DNA of 64,000 nt, taken from Planotetraspora mira. GTDB lineage: Bacteria > Actinomycetota > Actinomycetes > Streptosporangiales > Streptosporangiaceae. The translations under genes were made by a program, and so were the position numbers. The stretch covers positions 158,975 through 222,974 of the forward strand of contig NZ_BOOO01000036.1 in assembly GCF_016863275.1 (NCBI RefSeq), written 5' to 3'. The notes beneath the pieces are model-generated. The model worked only from the letters and a program-made list of their open reading frames with translations. It was not told where the DNA came from and searched no databases. Shown piece by piece: positions 5,741 through 14,461 of the stretch; the first letter of the stretch is position 1; the number at the start of each line of letters is the position of its first letter.

Positions 5741-8322
5741 TTACGCTCGACGCCGTGCGGACCACCTGGCCCTTCGCGGGCCGTATGGCGCAGTTGGCGG
5801 CGATGGGCGCGGCGATCCGCGGTGGCCGTGGTGTCGTCGTGGCGGGTCCGGCGGGGGTGGGTAAGAGCCGTCTGGCCGCGCGGGCCGTGGGTGAGGCGGC
5901 GGGTTTCTCGGTGGCCGAGGTCCGGGCGACGGAGGCGGCGGCGGAGCTTCCGTTCGGTGCGTTCGCTCATCTGCTGCCCGCTCCCCCGGCTGATCGGGTC
6001 AATCCCCTTCGGTGGGCGGCCGGGGAGTTGAGCGCGACGGGTCTGCTGCTGGTCGATGACGCTCATCTGCTCGATGGTGCCTCTGCCGCGTTGGTTCATC
6101 ATCTGGTGAGGTACGGCGGGGTGCGGGTGGTCGCGACCGTCAGGACCGGGGAGGCGACCGCTGACGCGGTGATCGCTTTGTGGAAGGACGGTCTGGTTCC
6201 GCGGCTGGAGTTGGGTCCGTTGTCGTTGGAGGAGGCGGGCGACGCGCTGGGCGGGGCGCTCGGCGGGCCGGTCGAGGAGCGGACGGTTCGCCGGCTGTGG
6301 GAGGTCAGTCAGGGCAATCCGTTGTTCTTGCGTGAGCTGGTGCTGGCGGGGCAGGCCACCGGTTCGCTCGCGGTCGGCGGTGGGTCGTGGCGGTGGCAGG
6401 GCGAGCTTGCGGTCACGACGCGGCTGCGGGAGCTCGTCGGCCGGCGTATCGGGGCGGTGAACGATGCCGAGCGGGACGTCCTGGAGTTGGTGGCGTATGG
6501 GGAGCCGCTCGGTGCGGAGTTGCTGGGCCGGTTGGGGTCGGCGGAGGTTCTGGAGCGGCTGGAGGATCGTCAGCTCGTGTCGGTCGTGGTTGAGGGGCGG
6601 CGGCTGCAGGTGCGGCTCGCGCATCCTCTGTACGGCCAGGCCGTACGGGCCAGGTGCGGGACGTTGCGGACGCGGCGGGTGTTGTCGCGGCTGGCCGAGG
6701 CCGTGGAGGCGGCGGGGTTGCGGCGGCGTGAGGACGCGTTGCGGGTGGCGTTGTGGCGGCTGGACAGTGGGACGGCGGCTGATCCGCGTCTGTTGCTGGA
6801 GGCCTGCCGGGTGGCGCGGCTCGCGCGTGATCTGGGGTTGGCCGAGCGGCTGGCGCGGGCGGCGTCGGCGGCGGGTGGCGGAGCCGAGGCCGACCTTCAT
6901 CTGTCGCGGATCCTGCACTACATGGACCGGTATGAGGAGGCGGAGGAGGTGCTCCAGGGGGTGCGGTTGGGCGATGACTTGCAGCGGATCGAGTACGTCG
7001 CGGCGCGGTCGTTCAATCTGTACTGGGGTCTGGGGCGGGAGGGTGAGGCGCGGGCTCTGGCCGACGAGGCGGGTGGGGGGATGTCGGAGCCCGTCTACCA
7101 GCAGGGCCTGGCTGTTCTTCGGGCCGTGATGGATTCCTTCGCCGGGGATCTGGTCGCGGCGGAGGCGGGGCTGGAGCGGGTGCTGGCGCTGGGGCCGATG
7201 CCGGAGGAGGGCGCTCGGTCGGTGACGCCGTTGCGGATGAGTGTCTATGCCTTCGACGGGCGGGCCGTTCAGGCTCTGGAGCTTGTCGAGGGGAACTCTT
7301 CTGAGGCCTTTCCGAGTTATCGGGCGGCGTTGCTCGAGTATGGGGTGGTGGCCGCGCTCCTGGTCGGTGATCTGCGGGCGGCTGAGCGGTATTCGGCGGC
7401 GGGGCTCCGGTTGGCGGAGGAGTTCGGTGCGTGGAACCGGGCGCTGGTGGGGTTCGGCGTGGACCGGGCGCGGGTGTGCCGGTTGCGTGGCGAGTCGGAT
7501 GAGGCGCTGCGTCTGTGCCGGGAGGCGGCGGCGAGGTTGCCGCGGCGCAGTGTGTATGCGGGTGGGTGTCTGGGCGAGTTGGCTCTTGTGCTGGCGATGC
7601 GGGGGGACGCGGCGGCGGCGGGGGACGCGTTGCGGGCCGCTGCGGAGATGACGGTGTCGGAGGGTCATCCTGTGGTGTTCCCTGTGCGGCTCGCCCGTAC
7701 GTGGGTTCTCGCGGTGGGTGGTGATCTCGCGGCGGCCGTCAGGAACGGGGTGGAGACGGCTGGTGAGGCGGCGTCTCGGGGTTTGCGGGTTTATGAGGTG
7801 ACCGCGTGGCATGACCTTGTGCGGCTGGGTGCGGCTCATCTGGCGGAGTCGCGTCTGGTTCAGTTGGCGGGCGAGGTCGAGGGTCCTTTGGTCGGGTTGT
7901 TGTCCCGGCATGCCACGGCGTGCGTGTCGAGGGACGGGGTGGGTCTGGACGCCTTGTCGGCCGAGTTCGCGGCGCTGGAGTTGCGGGTGCTCGCTGCGGA
8001 GGCGGCTGCTCAGGCGGCGGTCGTCCACGATGGGGAGGGGAACGTGCGGGCGGCTCAGGCGTCGAGGACGAGGGCCTGGTCGCTGGCGCGTGACTGTCCG
8101 GGGGTTCGGACCCCGGCGTTGGTGCGTCTGGTGCTTCCCGAGTTGACCGCGCGGCAGCGTGAGGTCGCGGCGCTGGCCGCTGAGGGGTTGACCAATCGGC
8201 AGATCGCCGATCGGCTGGTGTTGTCGATCCGTACGGTGGCGAACCACCTCGGGGCGGTGTATGAGCGGCTCGGTGTGGGTGACCGGGTGGCTCTGGGCGA
8301 GATTCTGAGCCGCCTCGACTGA
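5722..8322 (+). CDS. LAL-family transcriptional regulator (ATPase + LuxR HTH)
   Basis: The protein of about 866 residues has an N-terminal P-loop ATPase (Walker A GPAGVGKS near residues 42-49, Walker B LLLVDDAH near 110), a long helical TPR-like middle rich in Leu, Ala and Arg, and a C-terminal LuxR HTH (about 800-860) containing LTARQREVAALAAEGLTNRQ. This is the layout of large ATP-binding LuxR regulators of the MalT/LAL type, which bind a ligand through the middle and activate promoters through the HTH. The start is unclear: TTG 5710, ATG 5722 and ATG 5728 are in frame and none has a good Shine-Dalgarno site; 5728 is closest to the conserved region. Its target may be the neighbouring phosphotransferase and GTPase genes. 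Confidence 0.85.
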   Translation: MSMAYSFTLDAVRTTWPFAGRMAQLAAMGAAIRGGRGVVVAGPAGVGKSRLAARAVGEAAGFSVAEVRATEAAAELPFGAFAHLLPAPPADRVNPLRWAAGELSATGLLLVDDAHLLDGASAALVHHLVRYGGVRVVATVRTGEATADAVIALWKDGLVPRLELGPLSLEEAGDALGGALGGPVEERTVRRLWEVSQGNPLFLRELVLAGQATGSLAVGGGSWRWQGELAVTTRLRELVGRRIGAVNDAERDVLELVAYGEPLGAELLGRLGSAEVLERLEDRQLVSVVVEGRRLQVRLAHPLYGQAVRARCGTLRTRRVLSRLAEAVEAAGLRRREDALRVALWRLDSGTAADPRLLLEACRVARLARDLGLAERLARAASAAGGGAEADLHLSRILHYMDRYEEAEEVLQGVRLGDDLQRIEYVAARSFNLYWGLGREGEARALADEAGGGMSEPVYQQGLAVLRAVMDSFAGDLVAAEAGLERVLALGPMPEEGARSVTPLRMSVYAFDGRAVQALELVEGNSSEAFPSYRAALLEYGVVAALLVGDLRAAERYSAAGLRLAEEFGAWNRALVGFGVDRARVCRLRGESDEALRLCREAAARLPRRSVYAGGCLGELALVLAMRGDAAAAGDALRAAAEMTVSEGHPVVFPVRLARTWVLAVGGDLAAAVRNGVETAGEAASRGLRVYEVTAWHDLVRLGAAHLAESRLVQLAGEVEGPLVGLLSRHATACVSRDGVGLDALSAEFAALELRVLAAEAAAQAAVVHDGEGNVRAAQASRTRAWSLARDCPGVRTPALVRLVLPELTARQREVAALAAEGLTNRQIADRLVLSIRTVANHLGAVYERLGVGDRVALGEILSRLD

Positions 8323-8364
8323 TGAGCCGCCTCGACTGAGCGGCCGCGGCCTGGGAGTCGGGTT

Positions 8365-8760
8365 TCAGCCGGTCGGGAGGTTCGGGCTTTCCTCCTCCTC
8401 GACGAGATGCGGCCGGCCGACACCCGTTCCGTGTCCCTCGGGGGTCTTCCCGTAGGGTCGGCCGGTCTTTTCGTGGGTGCCGGTCCGGTGGTGGGCCGAT
8501 TCCTTCTTGTGGGCGATGTCCTCGGCGCGGGTGGTCGTGCTGACGCCGACGCCGAGGGGTGAGGAGGCGCTGACGTCGGTGGCCGGGACGCCGTGGCGTT
8601 CGGTGGCGCCGACCTCGCGTCCGGGTCCCTGGTCGGCGGAGGGCTTGCGGAAGGCGCGGTCGCCCGCTCGGACGACCTCTTCGCTGGCCTTGCCGACGTC
8701 GGGTGAGAATCCGTGCTGGTGTTTGCCTTCGAAGCGGCCGGGCTTGGTGGTTTTGGTCAT
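8365..8760 (-). CDS. Small hydrophilic protein of unknown function
   Basis: The 131-residue protein is rich in Gly, His, Lys, Glu, Thr and Pro, has no hydrophobic segment and looks largely disordered. It begins MTKTTKPGRFEGKHQHG and ends with an acidic patch (LVEEEESPNLPTG). Similar low-complexity proteins occur in actinomycete genomes without a known role. It lies 26 bases after hypE in the same direction, so it may be read through from the hydrogenase operon, and it is convergent with the LAL regulator. A hydrogenase role is not supported by any motif. Confidence 0.55.
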   Translation of the reverse strand: MTKTTKPGRFEGKHQHGFSPDVGKASEEVVRAGDRAFRKPSADQGPGREVGATERHGVPATDVSASSPLGVGVSTTTRAEDIAHKKESAHHRTGTHEKTGRPYGKTPEGHGTGVGRPHLVEEEESPNLPTG

Positions 8761-8786
8761 GTCCGACTCCCCCGGGTCGGCGGATC

Positions 8787-9863
8787 TCAGCAGATCCGCG
8801 GTAGCGGGTCACCGACCAGCAGGTCGACGATGCGGGTCCCGCCGAATGCGGTTTTCAGCAGGACGAGGCCGGGCGGGTCGTCGTTGACCCGGCCGACGAC
8901 GGCGGCTTCGCGGCCGAGCGGGTGCGAGTGCAGCGCGGTGAGCGCCGTCTCGGCGGACGCCTGGGACACGATCGCGACCATCCGGCCTTCGCAGGCGACG
9001 TACAGCGGGTCGATGCCTAGGAGTTCACATGCCCCGCGAACGTCAGGACGAACCGGAATTATGTCCTCATTCACGACAATTGCCGCTTTGGATGCCTCGG
9101 CGATCTCGTTGAGGACGGTGGCCACTCCCCCGCGGGTGGCGTCGCGGAGGCAGCGGACCTCGCCGTCGTCGCAGGCGTCCAGCAGTCGCGCGGTGAGTTC
9201 GTTGAGCGGCGCGGTGTCGGAGGTGAGGTCGGCCTGGATGTCGAGCTCTCCCCTGGCCAGCATGATCGTGATGCCGTGTTCGCCGATGGGCCCGGACACG
9301 ATGACCGCGTCGCCGGGCCGGGCGGCGGCGGCGCTCAGCCGGGTGGGCCGGTCGAGCGTGCCGACGCCCGCGGTGACGACGTAGCAGCCGTCGGCCTTGC
9401 CCCTCTCGACGACCTTGGTGTCGCCGGTGACGATCTGCACGTCCGCCGCCTTTGCGGCCGCGGCCATGGACGCGGTGATGCGCCGCAGGTGGGCGAGGGG
9501 GAAGCCTTCCTCGAGGATGAAGCCGGCCGACAGGTATCGGGGCCGGGCCCCGCACATGGCGAGGTCGTTGACGGTGCCGTTGACGGCCAGGTCGCCGATG
9601 TCGCCGCCGGGGAAGAACAGCGGGGTGACGACGAACGAGTCGGTCGTGAAGGCCATCTCGTCGATGACCGCGCCGTCCTCCAGCGGTTCGAGGAGGGCGT
9701 TGCGGAAGGACTCGAGGAACACCCCTTCGATCAGCGTGTGGGTCGCCTTGCCGCCTGCCCCGTGGGCGAGGGTGATGTACTCCTCGCGCACGCGGGCCTT
9801 GCGGCGGCGGGCCCGCTCGATGCGTTCGAGGACCTGCTCCTCCAGGCCGGTGTCTCCTGTCAC
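8787..9863 (-). CDS. hypE: Hydrogenase maturation factor HypE
   Basis: HypE dehydrates the thiocarboxamide on its C-terminal Cys to the thiocyanate that supplies CN ligands for the NiFe site. The 358-residue protein shows the PurM-like fold motifs (HGAGGKATHTLI near the N-terminus, ITGDTKVV-type and RDATRGGVATVLNE motifs) and the expected C-terminus PRIC, whose last residue is the modified Cys. The GTG start overlaps the hypD stop by GTGA (9860-9863), which indicates translational coupling. HypF, the carbamoyl donor to this Cys, is not in the window. Last clear maturation gene of the operon. Confidence 0.95.
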   Translation of the reverse strand: MTGDTGLEEQVLERIERARRRKARVREEYITLAHGAGGKATHTLIEGVFLESFRNALLEPLEDGAVIDEMAFTTDSFVVTPLFFPGGDIGDLAVNGTVNDLAMCGARPRYLSAGFILEEGFPLAHLRRITASMAAAAKAADVQIVTGDTKVVERGKADGCYVVTAGVGTLDRPTRLSAAAARPGDAVIVSGPIGEHGITIMLARGELDIQADLTSDTAPLNELTARLLDACDDGEVRCLRDATRGGVATVLNEIAEASKAAIVVNEDIIPVRPDVRGACELLGIDPLYVACEGRMVAIVSQASAETALTALHSHPLGREAAVVGRVNDDPPGLVLLKTAFGGTRIVDLLVGDPLPRIC

Positions 9864-10987
9864 TGGCGGGTCGCCTCCTTGACGCGCTCACGGGAGAAGC
9901 GCCCGAAGTTGTAGTAGGCGGCGCATGCTCCTTCGGAGGAGACCATGCAGGTGCCGATCGGCGTCTCCGGCGTGCAGGCGGTGCCGAAGACTTTGCACTC
10001 CCAGGGTTTGAGCACGCCCTTGAGCACCTCGCCGCACTGGCAGGAGGTGGGGTCGGCGACGCGGCCGCCGGGGATCTGGAAGATCCGTTCCGCGTCGTAG
10101 CGGGCGTACTTGGCGCTCACCCTGAGCGCGGACTGGGAGATGAATCCGAGGCCGCGCCATTCGAAGTGGGGCCGCAACTCCATGACCTCGTTGATGGCGG
10201 CCAGGGCCTTGGGGTTGCCGTCCCAGGGCACGACGCGGGCGTACTGGTTCTCCACTTCGCAACGGCGCTGCGCGAGTTGGGTGAGGATCTGGTGGACCGA
10301 CTGCAGGACGTCGAGCGGTTCGAATCCGGCCACGACGATGGGCTTGCCGTAGTCGCGGGCGATGAACCGGTACGGCCGGCAGCCGATGACGGTGGAGACG
10401 TGGCCGGGGCCGATGAAGGCGTCCAGGCGCAGGTCGGGCGAGTCGAGGATGGCCTTGATGGCGGGGATGATCGTGACGTGGTTGCAGAAGACCGAGAAGT
10501 TGTCGACGCCGTCGGCCTTGGCCCGCAGGACGGTCATGGCGGTCGACGGTGCGGTCGTCTCGAAGCCGATGGCCATGAAGACGACGCGTTTGGACGGGTT
10601 CTGCTTGGCGATCTTCAGGGCGTCGAGCGGTGAGTAGACCATGCGGATGTCGGCGCCGCGCGCCTTGGCGTCGAGGAACGAGCCCTTGCCGCCGGGGACG
10701 CGCATCATGTCGCCGAACGACGTCATGATGACGTCGGGCTGCGCGGCGATGTGGATGGCGTCGTCGACCCGTCCCATCGGGATGACGCAGACGGGACATC
10801 CGGGTCCGTGGACGAGCGTGACCGCTTCGGGCAGGTAGTCCTCGATGCCGTGCTTGTAGATCGTGTGGGTGTGGCCGCCGCAGACCTCCATGAACTTGTA
10901 GGAACGGCCGGGTTCGCAGAGCGCGGTGATCCGGGCGGCCAGTGCTCTGGCCGTGTCGGCGTCGCGGTATTCGTCGACGAAGCGCAT
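9860..10987 (-). CDS. hypD: Hydrogenase maturation factor HypD
   Basis: HypD is the [4Fe-4S] scaffold on which, with HypC, the Fe(CN)2CO unit is built. The 375-residue protein has the family signatures CGGHTHTIYKHG near residues 40-51, GPGCPVC near 66-72, the GFETTAP motif, and the C-terminal Cys set (CQCGEVLKG, CMVSSEGACAAYYNFG). Length is normal. It starts 7 bases after the hypC stop and overlaps hypE. Confidence 0.96.
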   Translation of the reverse strand: MRFVDEYRDADTARALAARITALCEPGRSYKFMEVCGGHTHTIYKHGIEDYLPEAVTLVHGPGCPVCVIPMGRVDDAIHIAAQPDVIMTSFGDMMRVPGGKGSFLDAKARGADIRMVYSPLDALKIAKQNPSKRVVFMAIGFETTAPSTAMTVLRAKADGVDNFSVFCNHVTIIPAIKAILDSPDLRLDAFIGPGHVSTVIGCRPYRFIARDYGKPIVVAGFEPLDVLQSVHQILTQLAQRRCEVENQYARVVPWDGNPKALAAINEVMELRPHFEWRGLGFISQSALRVSAKYARYDAERIFQIPGGRVADPTSCQCGEVLKGVLKPWECKVFGTACTPETPIGTCMVSSEGACAAYYNFGRFSRERVKEATRQ

Positions 10988-10994
10988 TCAGGTG

Positions 10995-11273
10995 TCACCC
11001 CTGTTCGATCATGGATTCTCGGAGCGCCGCGATCTCGTCGTCGTAGGCCTGGCCGATGCTCTCGAGGAAGTCGAGAGCGGCCTTGGCCTCGGTCTCGTCG
11101 ATCTTGGACAGGGCGAAGCCGACGTGGATGAGGATCCAGTCGCCGGGTGCGACGGTCTCGTCCTCGAGCAGGCCGATGTTGATCGCGCGCCGTACGCCGC
11201 TGACGGCGACCATGGCGAGGTCGGGACGGTCATTCAGGATTTCCACGATCTCGCCGGGGATTCCCAGGCACAT
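10995..11273 (-). CDS. hypC: Hydrogenase maturation chaperone HypC
   Basis: The 92-residue protein begins MCLGIPGEIVEI, with the essential Cys2 of the HypC/HybG family, followed by the beta-barrel pattern ending PGDWILIHVGFALSKIDE. It carries the Fe(CN)2CO unit with HypD and delivers it to the large subunit. The ATG at 11273 is fixed by the MCLG motif; the gene overlaps the end of hypA by 44 bases. The C-terminus is slightly longer than in minimal HypC proteins. A second, divergent HypC-like gene lies at 19683-20057. Confidence 0.95.
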   Translation of the reverse strand: MCLGIPGEIVEILNDRPDLAMVAVSGVRRAINIGLLEDETVAPGDWILIHVGFALSKIDETEAKAALDFLESIGQAYDDEIAALRESMIEQG

Positions 11274-11613
11274 GGGTGGCCTCCGCCATCTCAATGGATT
11301 CGAGGATGAGGTCGTCGCCGCCCTCGGTGTCGATGTCCGCGCCGCCACAGCCCGGGCATGTGACGAACGGGTCGTGTGAGGTCGTCGTCTGACCGCAGGA
11401 CCGGCAGGTCAGCCTGGCCGGGACGATGACCAGGTCCACGCGGGCGCCCTCGGCGGCCGATCCCTCGGCGACCATGGCGAACGCCTGGTTGATCGCGGGC
11501 TCGGTGATGCGCAGCAGCGCTCCGGCGCGTACGCGTGCCTGCCGGACGCGACGGCCGGCGGCGCGTTGCTCGACCGCGGAGAGGATGGCTTCGGCGATTC
11601 CGAACTCGTGCAT
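11230..11613 (-). CDS. hypA: Hydrogenase nickel-insertion protein HypA
   Basis: HypA loads Ni into the large subunit. The 127-residue protein starts MHEFGIAEAI, with the Ni-binding His2, and has a zinc site formed by CRSC and CPGC (about residues 70-73 and 86-89). The usual family end, LILESIEMAEA, is followed by a short extra tail that overlaps hypC. Its normal partner HypB is absent from the window. Confidence 0.95.
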   Translation of the reverse strand: MHEFGIAEAILSAVEQRAAGRRVRQARVRAGALLRITEPAINQAFAMVAEGSAAEGARVDLVIVPARLTCRSCGQTTTSHDPFVTCPGCGGADIDTEGGDDLILESIEMAEATHVPGNPRRDRGNPE

Positions 11614-11641
11614 GTCGTGCCTTCCTGGTCGGCGACGGGTC

Positions 11642-11746
11642 TCACATCTTGCGGATCTCCATGTAGCGCCTCAGGTCGGGCATCGCCCGGTAGACCATGA
11701 CTCCGACGGTGACGACGGCGGCGCCGATGACGAGTCGTCTCAACAT
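11642..11746 (-). CDS. 34-residue membrane peptide (DUF6893-like)
   Basis: A small gene encodes 34 residues: MLRR, a hydrophobic stretch (LVIGAAVVTVGVMVYRA) and a basic end (LRRYMEIRKM). The ATG at 11746 overlaps the stop of the maturation protease gene by 7 bases, with GGAG 5 bases upstream (GGAGCGGACATG), so translation is likely. Small proteins of this type, annotated as DUF6893 in actinobacteria, recur in hydrogenase loci (recalled, not searched). It may be a membrane helper or anchor of the complex. Confidence 0.65.
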   Translation of the reverse strand: MLRRLVIGAAVVTVGVMVYRAMPDLRRYMEIRKM

Positions 11747-12264
11747 GTCCGCTCCTCTTGCTGGGCAGGTGGGTGGGCGGGTGCGTGGTCGTGGTGGCCG
11801 GCGTTGATGTGCTGTTCGATGAGGTCGGCGACGACGGACGCGGCCTTGGGCACGGCGTCGGCGACGGGTGGGGTGAGCTCCATGCCGGGTGAGGTGTCGG
11901 CGGGTTCGCAGCCGACGATCAGCACCTGGCCCGCTCCCCCGCCGAAGGTGCCGGCCAGGGCGAGCACGGTTTCCGGTGTCAGGGCGTGGGCGTCGACGAA
12001 GGCCGCCCCGCGCTGCTGGTCAGGTGGGGGTTCGAGCACGTAGACGGTGCCGGGTGCGCCGCCGCGGGCGGTGGCGTCGACCAGGATGGTGAGGTCGTAG
12101 CCGCCGCCGGTGAGCTCGTAGGCGAGGTGGATGCCGCGGATGCCGAAGTCGGCGACCCGCGCCTGCTCGGGCAGGTCGACGTCGGCCAGGTGCCTGGCGA
12201 CGGCGACGCCGAACCCGTCGTCGCGCAGGAAGATGTTGCCCACTCCCGCGACCAGGATCTTCAT
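11740..12264 (-). CDS. Hydrogenase maturation endopeptidase
   Basis: The 174-residue protein matches the HyaD/HybD/HycI peptidase family: MKILVAGVGNIFLRDDGFGVAVA contains the Ni-sensing Glu/Asp position (here Asp15 or Asp16), later followed by the conserved ILVDA segment and by IVGCEP. After Ni insertion it removes the C-terminal extension of the large subunit behind the His of DPCLPCGVH. The C-terminus carries an extra His-rich tail (GHHDHAPAHPP) not needed for the fold. The ATG overlaps the upstream gene by ATGA at 12261-12264. Confidence 0.92.
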   Translation of the reverse strand: MKILVAGVGNIFLRDDGFGVAVARHLADVDLPEQARVADFGIRGIHLAYELTGGGYDLTILVDATARGGAPGTVYVLEPPPDQQRGAAFVDAHALTPETVLALAGTFGGGAGQVLIVGCEPADTSPGMELTPPVADAVPKAASVVADLIEQHINAGHHDHAPAHPPAQQEERTC

Positions 12265-13820
12265 GGGTGCGCCTCCTCGTCGCCGAGCGGCTCCACCTCG
12301 TCGGGTGCGAAGTAGAGGAAACGCCCTTGGGTTCGTTGCAGGTCAGCGGCCGGGTCGTCGGCGAGGGTGACCGCCAGGTGACGGGATCCGTCCACGTCGA
12401 GGAACACCGCCTCGACGTGGGCGACCTTCCCGGTGAGGAACATGTCGTGGGCGTCGGCGCGGCGTTTGCCGGGATTGAGGCGGACGCGGCTGCCCTTGGC
12501 GAGCGGGACTCCGGAGACGGTGACGGTGTCGGTCTCCGGAGACACGCGCGCATCGGTGCCGGGGTCCCACCACGGCGTGCCGGGAGCCGCACCGGGAACG
12601 CCCGGGTCCGCGGCATGACCGTTCGCGAGGCCGCCGGCCGGTCCGGGGACACCAGGAACCCCGGGGAGACCGGGGGCACCGTCGGGGCCGGAAACACCGG
12701 AAACACCACGAACGCCGGAGAAGCCGGGGAAGCCCGCCAGGGCCGGACCGCCGGGCCCCGCCGTGGCGGGGGCGCCGGGAGCGGCGGGATGCGACGGCGC
12801 GCCGAGGTACCTGATGACGCCGTGCAGCCGCTCGACCAGTTCCGGGGGCAACTCCCGCGCCCTGCGGAGGATCTCGGCCGCTCGCGGGTCGGTCGCCGCC
12901 GCCTCCCGCGTCTCCTCGTCGGTCAGTGTGATCGCCCGCAGGTGGAGCATCTCGTCGATCTCGGTCGAGTCGAACATGTCGCCCTGGCTCTCCGGGGCGA
13001 TGTCCGGGTAGTCGTAGAGGATGATCGGCGAGGACAACATCAGCGAACGGTCGCCGGGCTCGCCGACCAGGACCGGCCAGACATGCTGGTTCCTGCAGCC
13101 GTCGACGGCGGGGCCCGCCCATTCCGGTGGGTCGATCAGGGAGACGAACCCTCCCCGGGTGGTTCCGATGAGCAGGTGCGCCGCGATCAGCGACCGGCGC
13201 AGCGCCTCCTCGCGAGGCGCCCCCGGCTCGTCCCAGGAGCTCGTGTTCCTCGTCTCGATGTGAAGTTTGATCAGGCCGTACGGCCCGGCCTGCCGCGTCG
13301 CGGAGACGCGGAGCCTGGCGTCGAGGGGCTGCTGCTGCGACACCACCCGGCCCAGAGGTTCGCCCGCCGGCGACAGGATCGGCTCGGCCGTCCTGCCCCC
13401 GGCGACCTGGACCTCGACGGAGTGTTCTTCGGTGAGGAGGTCGCGCAGCGGGAGGACGGCCTCCGCCTCACGCTCGGTCGCGTCGTCGAAGCCGAGGTAC
13501 ACGGTCTCGCCGCTGGTCAGCTCGGGCACGGCCCGGTAGCCGCCGTCGCCGGTCAGCTCCTCGACGGTGCGGGACCTGATGTGGAGGAACCGCAGGCGCA
13601 GGTGGACGTCGGCGTCCTCGGCGTCGCCGCCGGCCTCGAGGAGACACTCGGTCACGCTCCTGGACGGCTCGGCGGTGGCCGAGTAGCCGTTCGGGACGAG
13701 CACGCCGAACTGCCAGCGGAGCTGGTTCTTGGCCGCCGAGGCGCGATACGGGTAGAGCAGGTAGCCCTCGTACAGGACGGCGTCGGCCACCCGCCGGGCG
13801 ATGTCCATGGGGACGCTCAC
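12261..13820 (-). CDS. Large hydrogenase-cluster accessory protein with collagen-like segment
   Basis: The protein of about 519 residues belongs to no family I can name. A globular N-terminal region (about 1-345, starting SVPMDIARRVADAVLYEGY) is followed by a collagen-like linker with about a dozen consecutive Gly-X-Y triplets (around 375-415) and a small C-terminal domain (about 440-519: KGSRVRLNPGKRRADAHDMF). The GTG start at 13820 has an AAGGAGG site 7 bases upstream and overlaps the preceding stop by GTGA; ATG 13808 is the alternative. Genes in this position are conserved in actinobacterial group 1h loci, suggesting assembly or scaffolding, but no biochemical role is known to me. Confidence 0.75.
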   Translation of the reverse strand: MSVPMDIARRVADAVLYEGYLLYPYRASAAKNQLRWQFGVLVPNGYSATAEPSRSVTECLLEAGGDAEDADVHLRLRFLHIRSRTVEELTGDGGYRAVPELTSGETVYLGFDDATEREAEAVLPLRDLLTEEHSVEVQVAGGRTAEPILSPAGEPLGRVVSQQQPLDARLRVSATRQAGPYGLIKLHIETRNTSSWDEPGAPREEALRRSLIAAHLLIGTTRGGFVSLIDPPEWAGPAVDGCRNQHVWPVLVGEPGDRSLMLSSPIILYDYPDIAPESQGDMFDSTEIDEMLHLRAITLTDEETREAAATDPRAAEILRRARELPPELVERLHGVIRYLGAPSHPAAPGAPATAGPGGPALAGFPGFSGVRGVSGVSGPDGAPGLPGVPGVPGPAGGLANGHAADPGVPGAAPGTPWWDPGTDARVSPETDTVTVSGVPLAKGSRVRLNPGKRRADAHDMFLTGKVAHVEAVFLDVDGSRHLAVTLADDPAADLQRTQGRFLYFAPDEVEPLGDEEAHP

Positions 13821-14461
13821 TTCTGGGCCTCCTTGAGTCCCCGGGCCTCGCCCAGAAGCATGTCGATGGCGTCGTCCCAGGTGGGAACGGCGTGTTCGGA
13901 TTTGTAGCGGTGGAGCGCCCGCAGGGTGTCCCGCCGCAACAGCAGCCAGCCGGAGCCGGGGAAGTAGCGGTCCATAAGTTCGCGCCACACCGCGACCGGC
14001 AGCCGATGGCGGCTCTCGCAGTGCCAGGGCACCTGCCGTACGGTGAAACCGCTCTCGGTCCGGACGAAAACGGTGCCGCTGAACAGCAGGATGAGCGGGA
14101 TCTCGCCGTCGTCGAGCGCGGCGAAGTACTTCCCGGCGGCGACTTCCAGGTCGTAGGTGAACGGCACCTGCAGGTCGATCTCGGTGGAGCCTTCGAAGCC
14201 GGGGACCATGACGGAGACGCCGGCGAGGTGGAGGGGTTTGAGGGTCTCCCCCCAGCGGGACGGCTCTCCGAACAGGTCGCCGAGCAGCGCGGCTTCGGCG
14301 GGGCCGTACCTCCTGCGTTGCGGCTCGATGCGGATCTGGCAGTGCAGCAGGATGGCGTGCACCGGTGAGGGGTCGGTGATCCGCAGGCGGAAGTCCATGG
14401 TGGGCGAGGCCGCGTACGGCTCCGGCCGTGCGCCAAGGCAGTCGAACCGCGGCTCGCTCAC
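13817..14461 (-). CDS. DUF6084-like hydrogenase accessory protein
   Basis: The 214-residue protein starts with GTG (SEPRFDCLGARPEPYAASP) and is predicted to be soluble and beta-rich in its first half (DFRLRITDPSPVHAILLHCQ; LQVPFTYDLEVAAGKYF) with a helical end. I recognise it as the DUF6084-type family found in high-affinity hydrogenase clusters. No catalytic or metal motif is obvious. GTGA overlaps at both ends (14458-14461 and 13817-13820) couple it to the neighbouring genes, so it is probably needed in fixed ratio with them. Confidence 0.75.
   Translation of the reverse strand: MSEPRFDCLGARPEPYAASPTMDFRLRITDPSPVHAILLHCQIRIEPQRRRYGPAEAALLGDLFGEPSRWGETLKPLHLAGVSVMVPGFEGSTEIDLQVPFTYDLEVAAGKYFAALDDGEIPLILLFSGTVFVRTESGFTVRQVPWHCESRHRLPVAVWRELMDRYFPGSGWLLLRRDTLRALHRYKSEHAVPTWDDAIDMLLGEARGLKEAQK

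Noticed and set aside
5737..8247. 836-codon open frame opposite the LAL regulator
   Set aside because: Composition is Arg/Pro/Gln-rich antisense shadow without any domain; the plus-strand LuxR protein is unmistakable.
10310..10335. tRNA-like GGTTCGAATCC sequence
   Set aside because: It lies within hypD coding sequence and no cloverleaf forms around it.
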